Assembly (NCBI GenBank): GCA_964555285.1
Contig: CAZKRM010000008.1
Coordinates: 44,192 to 108,191, forward strand
Length of the DNA stretch: 64,000 nucleotides
Direction: 5' to 3'
Origin: JBBIQV01 sp964555285
GTDB taxonomy: Bacteria; Nitrospirota; Nitrospiria; Nitrospirales; Nitrospiraceae
The translations under genes were made by a program, and so were the position numbers. Below are positions 50,729-59,598 of this stretch, in pieces. The notes beneath the pieces are model-generated. The model was not told where the DNA came from, ran no database searches, and saw only the letters and a list, made by a program, of their open reading frames with translations. The stretch's first letter is position 1. Each line of letters opens with the position of its first letter.

Positions 50729-51364
50729 ATGGCTGCGAATCCTGGATTTCCCCTGACAGTAGATGTCAAAGGCTGGCCCTGTGTGGTGTTAGGCGGCGAC
50801 GGAGAGGCGTCGGAGAAAACGCTGCGCCTCTTGGACGCCGGCGCCAAAGTCACGGTTATCAGCCCCACTTTGAATGACACGCTCCGCAAACTCACTGCGT
50901 CAGCCAAGGTCATTCATCGGGGTCGGCTGTTCCGCACGACGGATGTCGAGACGGTCATTCTCGTGCTGAATACGCTACGGAATGATGCCGAGTTCTCCCG
51001 TTCCTTATTGGCCTTGGCGCGCGAGAAACGCTTTCTTCTGTGGTCTGTGGACCAACCGGATTGCTCGAACGTGACGATGCCTGCGGTGGTGAGCCGTGGC
51101 CACCTGCGAGTCGCGATCAGCACGAGTGGCGTGGCACCGGCGTTGGCAAGCAGACTCCGACAGGAGATAGAGCAACTCTTTGGTGACGAGTTCGCGGCCT
51201 TTCTGGATTGGCTCGCCGAGTTGCGTGACGAAACGATGGCCAATGAGCCCGAGGCCGAGCGACGGAAGGCGTTGCTGCGCGAGGCCGTGGAGGGTTTCAA
51301 GCTGACCGGGACGATCACCTATCCCAAAGCCTGGCAGGACGAACGGGCCAAGCAACAGGCGTGA
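50729..51364 (+). CDS. Precorrin-2 dehydrogenase / sirohydrochlorin ferrochelatase-like (Met8p/CysG N-terminal type)
   Basis: 211 residues from ATG 50729, chosen by GGAGGAG upstream. It has the Rossmann opening PCVVLGGDGEASEKTLRLLD and the NDTLRKLTASAKVIHRGR block; a helical C-terminal part closes the fold (SGVAPALASRLRQEIE). It oxidises precorrin-2 with NAD+ and may insert iron, toward siroheme or heme d1. No SAM uroporphyrinogen methyltransferase domain is attached. Confidence 0.9.
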   Translation: MAANPGFPLTVDVKGWPCVVLGGDGEASEKTLRLLDAGAKVTVISPTLNDTLRKLTASAKVIHRGRLFRTTDVETVILVLNTLRNDAEFSRSLLALAREKRFLLWSVDQPDCSNVTMPAVVSRGHLRVAISTSGVAPALASRLRQEIEQLFGDEFAAFLDWLAELRDETMANEPEAERRKALLREAVEGFKLTGTITYPKAWQDERAKQQA

Positions 51365-51411
51365 GACGTAAGGGGTGAGAAGTGAGGCGGAAGACAGAAG
51401 AAAGAGGAGGA

Positions 51412-51720
51412 ATGGTGCTGTTGGAATTCAGCATGTCGCCGTTGGGGAAGGGCGAGAGCGTCGGTAAGTATGTCTCCCGCTCGCTGGACATCATCGACAA
51501 AAGCGGCGTGGATTATCGTCTCAATCCGATGGGGACGGTGCTCGAAGGGGAGTGGGATGAGGTCTTTCGCGTCGTGAAGCAATGCTACGAGCGTATGCGC
51601 AAAGACTGCACCCGCATCTCTTGCACCATCAAGATCGATTACCGCAAAGGCCACAAAGGAAGACTGGGCAGTAAAGTGGCCGGCGTGGAGAAACGGCTGA
51701 AGAGGAAGTTGAATGTCTAA
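51412..51720 (+). CDS. MTH1187-family thiamine-binding-like protein
   Basis: 102 residues (LLEFSMSPLGKGESVGKYVS, then LNPMGTVLEGEWDEVF). It fits the DUF77/YkoF-like ferredoxin-fold family, which binds thiamine-like ligands. ATG 51412 has AGAGGAGG upstream. It is 47 bp after the siroheme gene on the same strand and may be in the same transcript. Confidence 0.85.
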   Translation: MVLLEFSMSPLGKGESVGKYVSRSLDIIDKSGVDYRLNPMGTVLEGEWDEVFRVVKQCYERMRKDCTRISCTIKIDYRKGHKGRLGSKVAGVEKRLKRKLNV

Positions 51721-51768
51721 GAGGGCGGGTGGGGAAAGAATGGGGTCGTGCGCTCAGTCGTTCAGTGA

Positions 51769-52428
51769 CTACTGCACGGGGCTGGTTTCGAAGCGTTTGA
51801 GGGCAGCGGTCTTCTGCCGCATTTGTTGGACCAGGCCTGAGTAGGACACTTCTTTGATCACTTGTGTGAACTGGGCGCGGTAGTTGTACACGATGCTGGC
51901 GCCATCCACCACGACATCGTACACCATCCACTCGCCGCTCTGGTTGATGAGACGGAAATCCAGAGCGGTATCGACTTTTTGGCCTATCAGTCGCGCATGC
52001 ACTTCCGCGAAGACCGGGTCATGGTTCTGCTCGCCGAGGTAGACAACCTGCTCGTCCGTGTGTGCACTGATGCGGTTCGCGAACGCGTCCCGGAGCAGTT
52101 GGACGAAGAGCGTCACGAACTCCTGGCGCTCCCCGCTGTGTAGCATCGTCCAGGGCGCCCCGAGTGCCCGCTTCGCCATCTCTTCGTAATTCACCCGTGC
52201 CTTGAGTACCTGTTCAATCGCACGGCGCCGTTCTTCATTCCGGTCTGGCGCCTTCAAACCTTCATCGTCCAGCACGCTGAATAATTGGCCGATCGTGGTC
52301 TTGATCATCTCGGTCGGCGCTTGGTCGGCCATGGCCTGTGTCCGTCCGAAACAGAGGACGAGCAGACTAGCTCCGAGTAGCGACAGGAGCAGAAACGGGA
52401 GTCGTATTCCGATCGTGTTGGTGTTCAT
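51769..52428 (-). CDS. mlaC: MlaC-like periplasmic phospholipid carrier
   Basis: 219 residues. Signal peptide (LPFLLLSLLGASLLVLCFG), then the Ttg2D/MlaC domain (IEQVLKARVNYEEMAKRALG, later YDVVVDGASIVYNYRAQF). MlaC shuttles phospholipids between the outer-membrane complex and MlaFEDB. ATG 52428 has AAAGGA eight bases upstream; ATG 52437 is too close. It is separated from mlaD by 327 bp, so it may have its own promoter. Confidence 0.92.
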   Translation of the reverse strand: MNTNTIGIRLPFLLLSLLGASLLVLCFGRTQAMADQAPTEMIKTTIGQLFSVLDDEGLKAPDRNEERRRAIEQVLKARVNYEEMAKRALGAPWTMLHSGERQEFVTLFVQLLRDAFANRISAHTDEQVVYLGEQNHDPVFAEVHARLIGQKVDTALDFRLINQSGEWMVYDVVVDGASIVYNYRAQFTQVIKEVSYSGLVQQMRQKTAALKRFETSPVQ

Positions 52429-52755
52429 GGCCGGCATCCTTTCACGGCTGTGGTCCTACCCTTCCATGGGTGGCTGCTTTCATACAGGTTGGAGGAGACT
52501 CAATATCTGTGCCCAGGGAGGGCGCGTGCTAACCGGCGGATGACAAGGGGAAAATCGGGGAGGAGACACAAGAGGGACTGTGGTGGGAAATGCACAGGGG
52601 GAACGTTTGTGGTGCACGTGGCTCCTGTGACGGAGGCCGGCGTAGAGGATGTTGAAAAAGGCCGCCGGCATCGTTCCCTGTCTGCCGTGCCTGGCACAGG
52701 CAGGTCGCGTCGCTCAACGGTCTCAATCTGGCGGGATTGTGATGAGGAGGAGTCT
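52429..52755. other. Intergenic gap inside the Mla cluster
   Basis: 327 bp without a gene. Around 52650-52680 the sequence GATGTTGAAAAAGGCCGCC resembles a dispersed intergenic element I associate with Nitrospira-type genomes (uncertain). Short frames here have no support. Confidence 0.45.
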
Positions 52756-53733
52756 TTAGAACACTGAGAACTTGAAATACTTGGTGGGATTCTTCTTCAC
52801 GTCCGCGACGAACTGTTCCATTTCCGTCAGCAGCTTGTCGGCACGGGCGTAGAGCTGATCGCTGGTCACCAGTTTCCCCACCGTGCCTTCCCCGCGCTCG
52901 ACCTTGTCCAACAATTGCTCGCCGCGCGCCGTCAGGTTATCCAGCTTGGCGTAGAGGGTCGGATCGGCCAGCTTGGTCAGCGTGCCGTTCTCATTATTCA
53001 GCTTCTTGGCCAGGTCGTTCAGCTCTGTGACTGCCTGAGTCGCTCTGGCGTAGAGTTCTTTGTCCCCGACCAGCTTGCCCACCGTGCCTTCGCCGCGCTC
53101 TACCTTGTCGAGCAGCGCCAGGCCTTTCTCCGAGGCTTGGCCGATTTTGTCCAGGATCTCTTTGGATCGGTTGTACAGCTCCGGATCGTTGACGAGTTTG
53201 CCGGTGGTCCCTTGGCCTTTGGTAATGACGGCAAGCGCCTGCTGCATTTCTTCCAGCGCAGTGTTCACCTTCTCGATGGTGGTCGATGCGCCGGAGGCGA
53301 GGCTGCCGATATCCATCTCGGCCTTGCCCATCAGCACGTTGCCTGGATGCAGCGGCGGCTTGGAGAGCGTACCAGGGGAAATCTCCAAAAACTTGTCGCC
53401 CAGTAACCCGAGGGCTCGGATGCTGATAGATGCATCCTCGCGAATATGCGGAGCCACGTCGCTCTTGACGGTAAACGTGATCTCGACTTGCGGCGTTTCC
53501 CCGGCGATGGCGATCTTATGCACGTTGCCGATGTCCACGCCGTTCATGCGCACGGGGCCCCCTACTTTAAGTCCTTGCGTGTGGGTGACCATCGCTTTGA
53601 ACTTCGTCTGTCTGGCGAAGAGGCCCACCCCTTCTTCAAGATTCATGATCATGACGAAGAGGAACCCCAACGCTGCCACCACGAGCAGCCCGATCTTCAC
53701 CTGTGCCCATCTCGTCTGTGCTTGTCGCGTCAT
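52756..53733 (-). CDS. mlaD: MlaD-like MCE-domain protein
   Basis: 325 residues. One N-terminal transmembrane segment (VKIGLLVVAALGFLFVMIMN), the MCE domain (KFKAMVTHTQGLKVGGPVRM, NGVDIGNVHKI; ALGLLGDKFLEI), then a long helical region with two near-identical GKLV...DKVERGEGTVGKLV-type repeats. MlaD forms the hexameric periplasmic ring of the lipid transporter. It sits 45 bp after mlaF. The C-terminal helices may form a tunnel, as in longer MCE proteins. Confidence 0.95.
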   Translation of the reverse strand: MTRQAQTRWAQVKIGLLVVAALGFLFVMIMNLEEGVGLFARQTKFKAMVTHTQGLKVGGPVRMNGVDIGNVHKIAIAGETPQVEITFTVKSDVAPHIREDASISIRALGLLGDKFLEISPGTLSKPPLHPGNVLMGKAEMDIGSLASGASTTIEKVNTALEEMQQALAVITKGQGTTGKLVNDPELYNRSKEILDKIGQASEKGLALLDKVERGEGTVGKLVGDKELYARATQAVTELNDLAKKLNNENGTLTKLADPTLYAKLDNLTARGEQLLDKVERGEGTVGKLVTSDQLYARADKLLTEMEQFVADVKKNPTKYFKFSVF

Positions 53734-53778
53734 GTGCCGTGTCTCCGCGTTCTCGTTCCGGTTCGGTGCGATGGACTC

Positions 53779-54546
53779 TCAGATCGAGTTACGGCCGGCC
53801 AACGATTCCCAGCCCGCCGTGGGAAGACTCGACGGGTCCAAGAACCCGCGGATGGCTTTCTCCTGCCGTCCGGCCAAGTCCTGCGGCGTACCTTGAAAGA
53901 CGATCCGGCCGTGCTGGATCATCACAATGCGATCGGCTACACGGAATGCCAGGTCGAGATCGTGCGTCACGACCACTTGCGTGACGCCTTTCGACTTGAG
54001 CTGAATGATCAGGTGCCCGATAGCAAACGAGTTCACCGGGTCGAGGCCGGCCGTCGGTTCATCATAAAGCAGAATGCCTGCACCGCTGGCTAAGGCGCGC
54101 GCAATGCCGACACGCTTCCGCATGCCGCCGCTGAGATCGCCGGGCATTGTGTCGATCGTGTCTTCGAGTCCGACGAACTGGAGGCTCTGCCGAACGTTCT
54201 CTTCGATGGCCTCGTCCGAGAGTTCCCCCTGTTCCCACAAACGATAGCCGACATTTTCTCGCACGGTGAGTGAGTCGAACAACGCGGCGCTCTGGAATAC
54301 CATGGCCATGTTCTGTCTGATCCGTGGAAGCTCGCGCTCGGACAGACCGGTGATCTCTTCCCTGCCGACGGTGATGGAGCCTCCATCCGGCTTGAAGAGG
54401 GCGAGAATCAGCCTCAGAATAGTCGTCTTGCCGGAGCCGCTTCCACCGAGAATCACCTTGGTCTCGCCGGCTTCGACCGCTAAGGAAATGTCGTGAAGGA
54501 CCTGCCGTCCTCCCAGCGTCAGCTCGACGTGACTCAACGTGATCAT
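53779..54546 (-). CDS. mlaF: MlaF-like ABC ATPase
   Basis: 255 residues with Walker A GGSGSGKTT, Q-loop, ABC signature LSGGMRKRVGIARA, Walker B ILLYDEPTAGLDP and switch His in VVTHD. It powers lipid transfer between inner and outer membrane as part of MlaFEDB. It lies 16 bp after mlaE on the same strand. Confidence 0.96.
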   Translation of the reverse strand: MITLSHVELTLGGRQVLHDISLAVEAGETKVILGGSGSGKTTILRLILALFKPDGGSITVGREEITGLSERELPRIRQNMAMVFQSAALFDSLTVRENVGYRLWEQGELSDEAIEENVRQSLQFVGLEDTIDTMPGDLSGGMRKRVGIARALASGAGILLYDEPTAGLDPVNSFAIGHLIIQLKSKGVTQVVVTHDLDLAFRVADRIVMIQHGRIVFQGTPQDLAGRQEKAIRGFLDPSSLPTAGWESLAGRNSI

Positions 54547-54562
54547 GTGCGTCCGGATTCCA

Positions 54563-55339
54563 TCAAGGAAACGCCATAAACAGCTTTGTCAGGAAGAAAT
54601 CGCTCGCCAAAATCAAGATCGAGGCCGAGACCATGGACTGCGTCGTCGATGCCCCCACGCCGACCGTTCCCCCTTTCGTCGAAAATCCAGCGTAGCAGCC
54701 GACCATCGCAATGAGGAAGCCGAAAAACGCCGGCTTCACGAGCCCCAGCACCAGATCGCGTTGGCGCAAGGCTTCGAAGGCCCACGTCCAATAGAAATAG
54801 GAATCGATACCTAAATACAGCCGCGCCACCAGCCAGCCGCCCAGAATCGCAATGCCGTCGGTAATAATGGTGAGCAACGGGATCATGGCCACGCAGGCGA
54901 GAAGCCGCGTGGTGGCCAACTTATGAATGGGATCGGTACCTTCCGCGCGCAGGGCGTCGATCTGTTCCGTGACCGTCATGGATGCCAGTTCGGATGCGAT
55001 GCCGGTGCCGACTCGTCCCGCGATCATCAGCGCCGCGAGCACAGGCCCCAGTTCGCGAACGACCGATGTGCTGATCAGTCGCGAAACGTACATGGTGGCC
55101 CCGTAGGGTTCGAGTTGGACGGCGCCCTGGAGGGCCAGCACCATCCCGGTGAAGAGTCCCGTCAGGACGACGATGAACAGCGAGCCCACGCCGATCCGGT
55201 CCATTTGGAGGATGGTTTCCCGGAGGTAAAATGGCCGGCGGAAGAGGTTCAGCAGGGTTCGCGCGCAGAGTTCGGTAAACTCCTGCACGACCAGCAGGTA
55301 ACCGATGAGATTGTGCTTGAGATTGAACGTGCTCGTCAT
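54563..55339 (-). CDS. mlaE: MlaE-like permease
   Basis: 258 residues, five or six hydrophobic segments; the MlaE signature EPYGATMYVSRLISTSVVREL and SELASMTVTEQIDALRAEG are present. Inner-membrane subunit of MlaFEDB. It starts the mla cluster and lies 129 bp after alr (minus strand). Confidence 0.95.
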   Translation of the reverse strand: MTSTFNLKHNLIGYLLVVQEFTELCARTLLNLFRRPFYLRETILQMDRIGVGSLFIVVLTGLFTGMVLALQGAVQLEPYGATMYVSRLISTSVVRELGPVLAALMIAGRVGTGIASELASMTVTEQIDALRAEGTDPIHKLATTRLLACVAMIPLLTIITDGIAILGGWLVARLYLGIDSYFYWTWAFEALRQRDLVLGLVKPAFFGFLIAMVGCYAGFSTKGGTVGVGASTTQSMVSASILILASDFFLTKLFMAFP

Positions 55340-55468
55340 GAACCGGGAGCAAAGCGTTCGTTGCGTGGCTCACTCGTCGAACCGAAGGTCACGGTCGCCC
55401 GCGCTCATTATAGGGCAGGGGCCGGGTTCAAACAACGAACGAGCGATTCGATGCAGGCGCGCGGCCTG

Positions 55469-56602
55469 TCAGGTCCGGCGATACTGTCGCGGCACGCGGG
55501 AGCCGATGGCGCACAAGACTTCATAGGGGATCGTGCCCAGTAACTCTGCGATGTCGTCCGCACCGATCGCGAGAGCGTCCTGCCGGCCGATTACCACAGC
55601 CTGATCGCCGACCTGTACACCTGCGATCTCGGTCACGTCCACCATGGTCATATCCATGCAGACGCTGCCGACTACCGGCGCTCGCCGGCCTCGCAGAAGC
55701 ACGGCGCCGCGGTTTGAGAGGAGGCGATTGAATCCATCTGCGTAGCCGATCGGCAGGATTGCGATGCGCGTCCGGCGTTTCGCGATGAACGTCCGGTTGT
55801 AGCCGATACTCGTGCCGGGGCTCAGCGTGCGAACCTGGGCAACGGTGGTCGAGAGCGAAAGGATGGGCGTGAGTTCAGGTGCTGTCACAGAGGGAGGGAG
55901 CGTATGGTAGCCGTAGAGCATGAGGCCGGGGCGGACAGCGGAGAAGTGCGCAGCCGGATAGCGTACGATAGCCGAGCTGTTGGCGGCATGGATCAGCGGA
56001 ACTTTGAAGCCGGCTTGCTGGACCGCGTCCACGGCCGCGTGGAATCGCGCAAGTTGCTCGTCGGAGAACGATGGATTGTCGCCGTCGGCATCGGCGAGAT
56101 GCGTCATGAGCCCTTCCACACGAAGAGGTGCGTTGAATTCCGCCGAACCGAGCATTGTCATGAGTTCCGCCGGAGTCAGTCCCAGGCGTCCCATCCCGGT
56201 CTCGACCTTGAGGTGTACCCCAAAGGGTTGCGCGGCCGACAGCAACTGCTTGGCGAGGGCCGCAGCGATGGCCGGTTCATGAATGACCGGCGTGAGGCCA
56301 TGCGCGACGAGGTCGGGGATCTGCGGAGGAAACAGGGCGCCAAGCATCACGATGGGGGCCTGGATGCCGGCCTCGCGCAAGGTGAGGCCCTCCTCGATCG
56401 TCGCGACGCCGAAGCGCGAGATGCCGAGACGGTGGAGCGCCTGTGCAATCTCGACTGAACCATGGCCGTAGGCGTTGGCTTTGACGACCGCGATGATCTC
56501 GCAAGAGGGAGGCACACAGCGGCGAATCTGCGCGACGTTATGGGCGAGCGCCGACAGATCGATGGCGGCTACGGTCGGTGAGAAGCTGGATGACGTCGGC
56601 AC
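55469..56602 (-). CDS. alr: Alanine racemase
   Basis: 377 residues from GTG 56602; an in-frame extension to 56851 runs over frr and is rejected. PLP-binding Lys41 is in AVVKANAYGHG, and the second catalytic Tyr is in the PGTSIGYNRTF block with CMDMTMVDVT after it. It makes D-alanine for peptidoglycan. It sits 38 bp after frr, so it follows the translation genes in the same transcript. Confidence 0.95.
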   Translation of the reverse strand: MPTSSSFSPTVAAIDLSALAHNVAQIRRCVPPSCEIIAVVKANAYGHGSVEIAQALHRLGISRFGVATIEEGLTLREAGIQAPIVMLGALFPPQIPDLVAHGLTPVIHEPAIAAALAKQLLSAAQPFGVHLKVETGMGRLGLTPAELMTMLGSAEFNAPLRVEGLMTHLADADGDNPSFSDEQLARFHAAVDAVQQAGFKVPLIHAANSSAIVRYPAAHFSAVRPGLMLYGYHTLPPSVTAPELTPILSLSTTVAQVRTLSPGTSIGYNRTFIAKRRTRIAILPIGYADGFNRLLSNRGAVLLRGRRAPVVGSVCMDMTMVDVTEIAGVQVGDQAVVIGRQDALAIGADDIAELLGTIPYEVLCAIGSRVPRQYRRT

Positions 56603-56640
56603 GCAGCGGGCTGTGGTGAAGGGTAATCGGGTCGAGACGG

Positions 56641-57204
56641 TCAGACTTCGAGAATTTCTTCTTCTTTTTTCTTCAACACCTGGTCGATTTTCTGGATGTA
56701 CTGGTCGGTGAGCTTCTGGATCTCGCTCTCGGATTTCCGCAAGTCGTCTTCGCTCAGCTTCGCGTCCTTTTGGAGCTTCTTCAGCTCTTCGTTCCCGTCC
56801 CGTCGGAATCCGCGGATCTGGACCTTGGTGTCTTCGCCGTGCTTTTTGCACACTTTGATCAGGTCCTTGCGACGCTCCTCGCTCAAGGGCGGCAGAGGAA
56901 CCCGAATCATTTTGCCGTCGTTGGACGGTGACAGCCCCAGGTCGGACGTCATGAGCGCCTTCTCGATTTCCTTGATCAGGTTCGGCTCCCAGGGCTGGAT
57001 CGTAATCAACCGGGCTTCCGGAGTGGCCAGGTTTGCGACCTGCTTGAGCGGGGTGGGGGTCCCGTAATAATCCACTTTGACGCTATCGAAGAGCGCCACC
57101 GACGCGCGTCCGGTCCGAAGGCCGGCCAGATCCCGCTTCAGGTGCTCCAGCGCTCCGTCCATCCGTTCGGTGACTCGTTGGCGAACAGCTTGTGCGTTCG
57201 GCAT
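56641..57204 (-). CDS. frr: Ribosome recycling factor
   Basis: 187 residues. Signature: GRASVALFDSVKVDYYGTPT, then QPWEPNLIKEIEKAL and IRVPLPPLSEERRKDL. It splits post-termination ribosomes with EF-G. It follows pyrH by 12 bp. Confidence 0.98.
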   Translation of the reverse strand: MPNAQAVRQRVTERMDGALEHLKRDLAGLRTGRASVALFDSVKVDYYGTPTPLKQVANLATPEARLITIQPWEPNLIKEIEKALMTSDLGLSPSNDGKMIRVPLPPLSEERRKDLIKVCKKHGEDTKVQIRGFRRDGNEELKKLQKDAKLSEDDLRKSESEIQKLTDQYIQKIDQVLKKKEEEILEV

Positions 57205-57216
57205 GGCGCGTCCCCC

Positions 57217-57942
57217 TTATCGGTTCTCCACAGTGACGAGAGTGCCGATCGGCTCGCCCTGGACGACCCGCTTGAAGTTGCCCTTGTCCTTCAGGCTGAA
57301 CACGATCAGCGGCAGGCTGTTATCCATGCAGAGGCTGATAGCGGTTGCATCCATCACCTTTAGATTCTGATTCAAGATCGCCATGAAGGGAATTTCAGCG
57401 AACTTCTTCGCAGTCGGGTTCTTCATCGGATCGGCGTCGTAGATGCCATCGACCTTCGTGCCTTTCATGATCACTTGGGCGCCGATCTCCATGGCTCTCA
57501 GTGCGGCGGCGGTATCGGTGGAGAAATAGGGATTGCCGGTGCCGCCGGCGAAAATCACCACCCGCTTCTTCTCCAAGTGGCGAATGGCGCGGCGCCGGAT
57601 GTAGCCCTCCGCCAGCTGCTGCATTTCGATGGCGGACTGCACCCGTGTCATAATGCCTTTGCGTTCCAAGGCGTTCTGCAAGGCGAGCGCGTTCAGCACG
57701 GTGGCGAGCATTCCCATGTAATCGGCAGAGGCCCGTTCCATGCCGGATGCGCTGGCGGCGATGCCGCGGAAGATGTTTCCTCCGCCGATGACGATGGCCA
57801 CCTCCACACCCATGGCCACCACGGCGGCGACTTCCTCAGCGAGTCCTTCCAGGACGGACGGTTGGATGCCGTATCCCTGCTCACCGGCCAACATCTCTCC
57901 GCTCACTTTGAGGAGGATGCGTCGGTATTTGGCAGAGCTCAT
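57217..57942 (-). CDS. pyrH: UMP kinase
   Basis: 241 residues. Motifs: RILLKVSGEMLAGEQGYGI, VIGGGNIFRG, AGGTGNPYFSTDTAAALRA. It phosphorylates UMP to UDP with ATP. Its start overlaps the tsf stop (ATGA), so translation is coupled. Confidence 0.98.
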   Translation of the reverse strand: MSSAKYRRILLKVSGEMLAGEQGYGIQPSVLEGLAEEVAAVVAMGVEVAIVIGGGNIFRGIAASASGMERASADYMGMLATVLNALALQNALERKGIMTRVQSAIEMQQLAEGYIRRRAIRHLEKKRVVIFAGGTGNPYFSTDTAAALRAMEIGAQVIMKGTKVDGIYDADPMKNPTAKKFAEIPFMAILNQNLKVMDATAISLCMDNSLPLIVFSLKDKGNFKRVVQGEPIGTLVTVENR

Positions 57943-58535
57943 GCTTGGCCTAATTGATAGCGCGTGAACCGACGGACGTTCATGTTCTCGCCGATCTTGG
58001 CAATCTTCTGCGCCACCAGATCTTTAATGATGACGGCGGGGTCCTTGATGAACGATTGTTCGAGCAGGCAACTCTCCTGGTAGAACTTCTCCAGCTTGCC
58101 TTCGACGATCATCGGCCAGGCGGCCGGGGGTTTGCCTAACTCCTGAGCCTGGGCCTGGTAGATGCTCTTTTCCTTGTCGACGACCTCGGCGGGAATGTCC
58201 GCTCGCTTCACGTAGAAAGGACTGGAGGCGGCCACTTGCAGGGCGAGATCGTTGACGAACGCTTTGAACTCTTCGTTGCGGGCGACGAAGTCGGTCTCGC
58301 AATTCACTTCGATCAACACGCCGATCTTCCCGCCTGCATGGATATAAGCATGGACGAGTCCTTGATTGGTTTCCCGTCCAGCCTTCTTCTGGGCCGCGGC
58401 AAGGCCCTTCTGGCGGAGGTAATCGACCGCCTTCTCGATATCGTTGTCCGATTCCGTCAGCGCCTTCTGGCAGTCGAGGATGCCGGCGCCGGTCTTTTCG
58501 CGCAGTTCTTTGACTAACGTACTTTGTCCAGCCAT
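57939..58535 (-). CDS. tsf: Elongation factor Ts
   Basis: 198 residues from ATG 58535. It opens VKELREKTGAGILDCQKAL with the TDFV block (NCETDFVARN). The protein is short (typical E. coli length is ~283), with one core subdomain like those of Thermus and cyanobacteria. It recycles EF-Tu. It lies 54 bp after rpsB. Confidence 0.97.
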   Translation of the reverse strand: MAGQSTLVKELREKTGAGILDCQKALTESDNDIEKAVDYLRQKGLAAAQKKAGRETNQGLVHAYIHAGGKIGVLIEVNCETDFVARNEEFKAFVNDLALQVAASSPFYVKRADIPAEVVDKEKSIYQAQAQELGKPPAAWPMIVEGKLEKFYQESCLLEQSFIKDPAVIIKDLVAQKIAKIGENMNVRRFTRYQLGQA

Positions 58536-58589
58536 TCCTGTCGTACTCCTCAATCGAACAGATTCAGATGTACACAAACGAGTCAGAGT

Positions 58590-59360
58590 TTACGATGCGG
58601 GGACGCTCGTGAAGGTCATGCCGGCATGCTTTTCTTCTACCGGCGCAGGGGCTGCCTCGCCCTCTTCCCGTTGCGCTTTGAGATGCGCCCCTTCGATACA
58701 GGCCTCGGCGACCTTGGACGTAATCAACTTGATCGACCGGATGGCGTCATCGTTACCGGGGATGGGATAATTGATATCTTCTGGATCGCAATTGCTATCC
58801 ACGATCGCGATGACCGGAATTTCGAGCCGGTTGGCTTCCTGTACCGCGATCCGCTCGATGCGTGTGTCCAACACGAAGACCGCGCCCGGCAGCGCCCGCA
58901 TGTTCTTGATGCCGGTCAGGTTCTTCTGCAGCTTGACGACTTCCTTCTGCATCTGGCCGAGTTCTTTTTTGGTGTGACCGACATGGGTCTCGTCGGCCAG
59001 GATGGCTTCCATCTTTTTCATCTTGTCGATGCTCTTCCGGATGGTCTGGAAATTCGTCAGCATGCCACCGAGCCAACGCTGGTTGACGAAAAACATGTTG
59101 GCCCGTTTGGATTCTTCTTCGAGAATATCGGCGGCCTGGCGTTTCGTTCCGACGAACAGGACGGAGTCTCCCCCCGCGACGGTGTCTCGAACGAAGGCAC
59201 AGGCCTGCTCCAGTCGATCGACCGTTTGCTGAAGGTCGATGATATAAATCCCGTTCCGCTCGCCGAAGAGGAACCGCTTCATCTTGGGGTTCCAGCGATT
59301 GGTTTGATGGCCGAAATGCACCCCGGCCTCTAACAATTCTTTGATTGCAACGACTCCCAT
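58590..59360 (-). CDS. rpsB: 30S ribosomal protein S2
   Basis: 256 residues from ATG 59360, which has GGAGG ten bases upstream; the longer frame is unlikely. It opens IKELLEAGVHFGHQTNRWNP and has FVGTKRQA and LPGAVFVLDT. It heads the rpsB-tsf-pyrH-frr-alr operon. The C-terminus carries a 35-residue Glu/Ala-rich tail. Confidence 0.98.
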   Translation of the reverse strand: MGVVAIKELLEAGVHFGHQTNRWNPKMKRFLFGERNGIYIIDLQQTVDRLEQACAFVRDTVAGGDSVLFVGTKRQAADILEEESKRANMFFVNQRWLGGMLTNFQTIRKSIDKMKKMEAILADETHVGHTKKELGQMQKEVVKLQKNLTGIKNMRALPGAVFVLDTRIERIAVQEANRLEIPVIAIVDSNCDPEDINYPIPGNDDAIRSIKLITSKVAEACIEGAHLKAQREEGEAAPAPVEEKHAGMTFTSVPAS

Positions 59361-59546
59361 GCCTTCACCTCCCTCCGTGGCTTGCAGAGCGCTCACGAAC
59401 GTGAACGAGAGGGGACCACCCTCTTAGTCTCAAGCCGCGCAGCGTGCTCATCACGCTGGTGCGAATTTGTGAATGATAATCGTCCGATGCGAAGGGACGC
59501 TCCGTGTCGGACGCAGTGGCTGGAAATTCAGCCAAAAAGCCTCGGC

Positions 59547-59575
59547 ACGCTATCACAGTCGGCCGTTGTTTTCAA
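59547..59575 (-). promoter_or_regulatory. Candidate sigma70 promoter of the rpsB operon
   Basis: On the minus strand, TTGAAA (59575-59570), 17-bp spacer, TAGCGT (59552-59547). The transcript would have a ~180-nt leader, room for S2 autoregulation. The -10 is poor (three of six). Confidence 0.4.
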
Positions 59576-59598
59576 GCCTGCGGTTCGACTTGCGGCGC

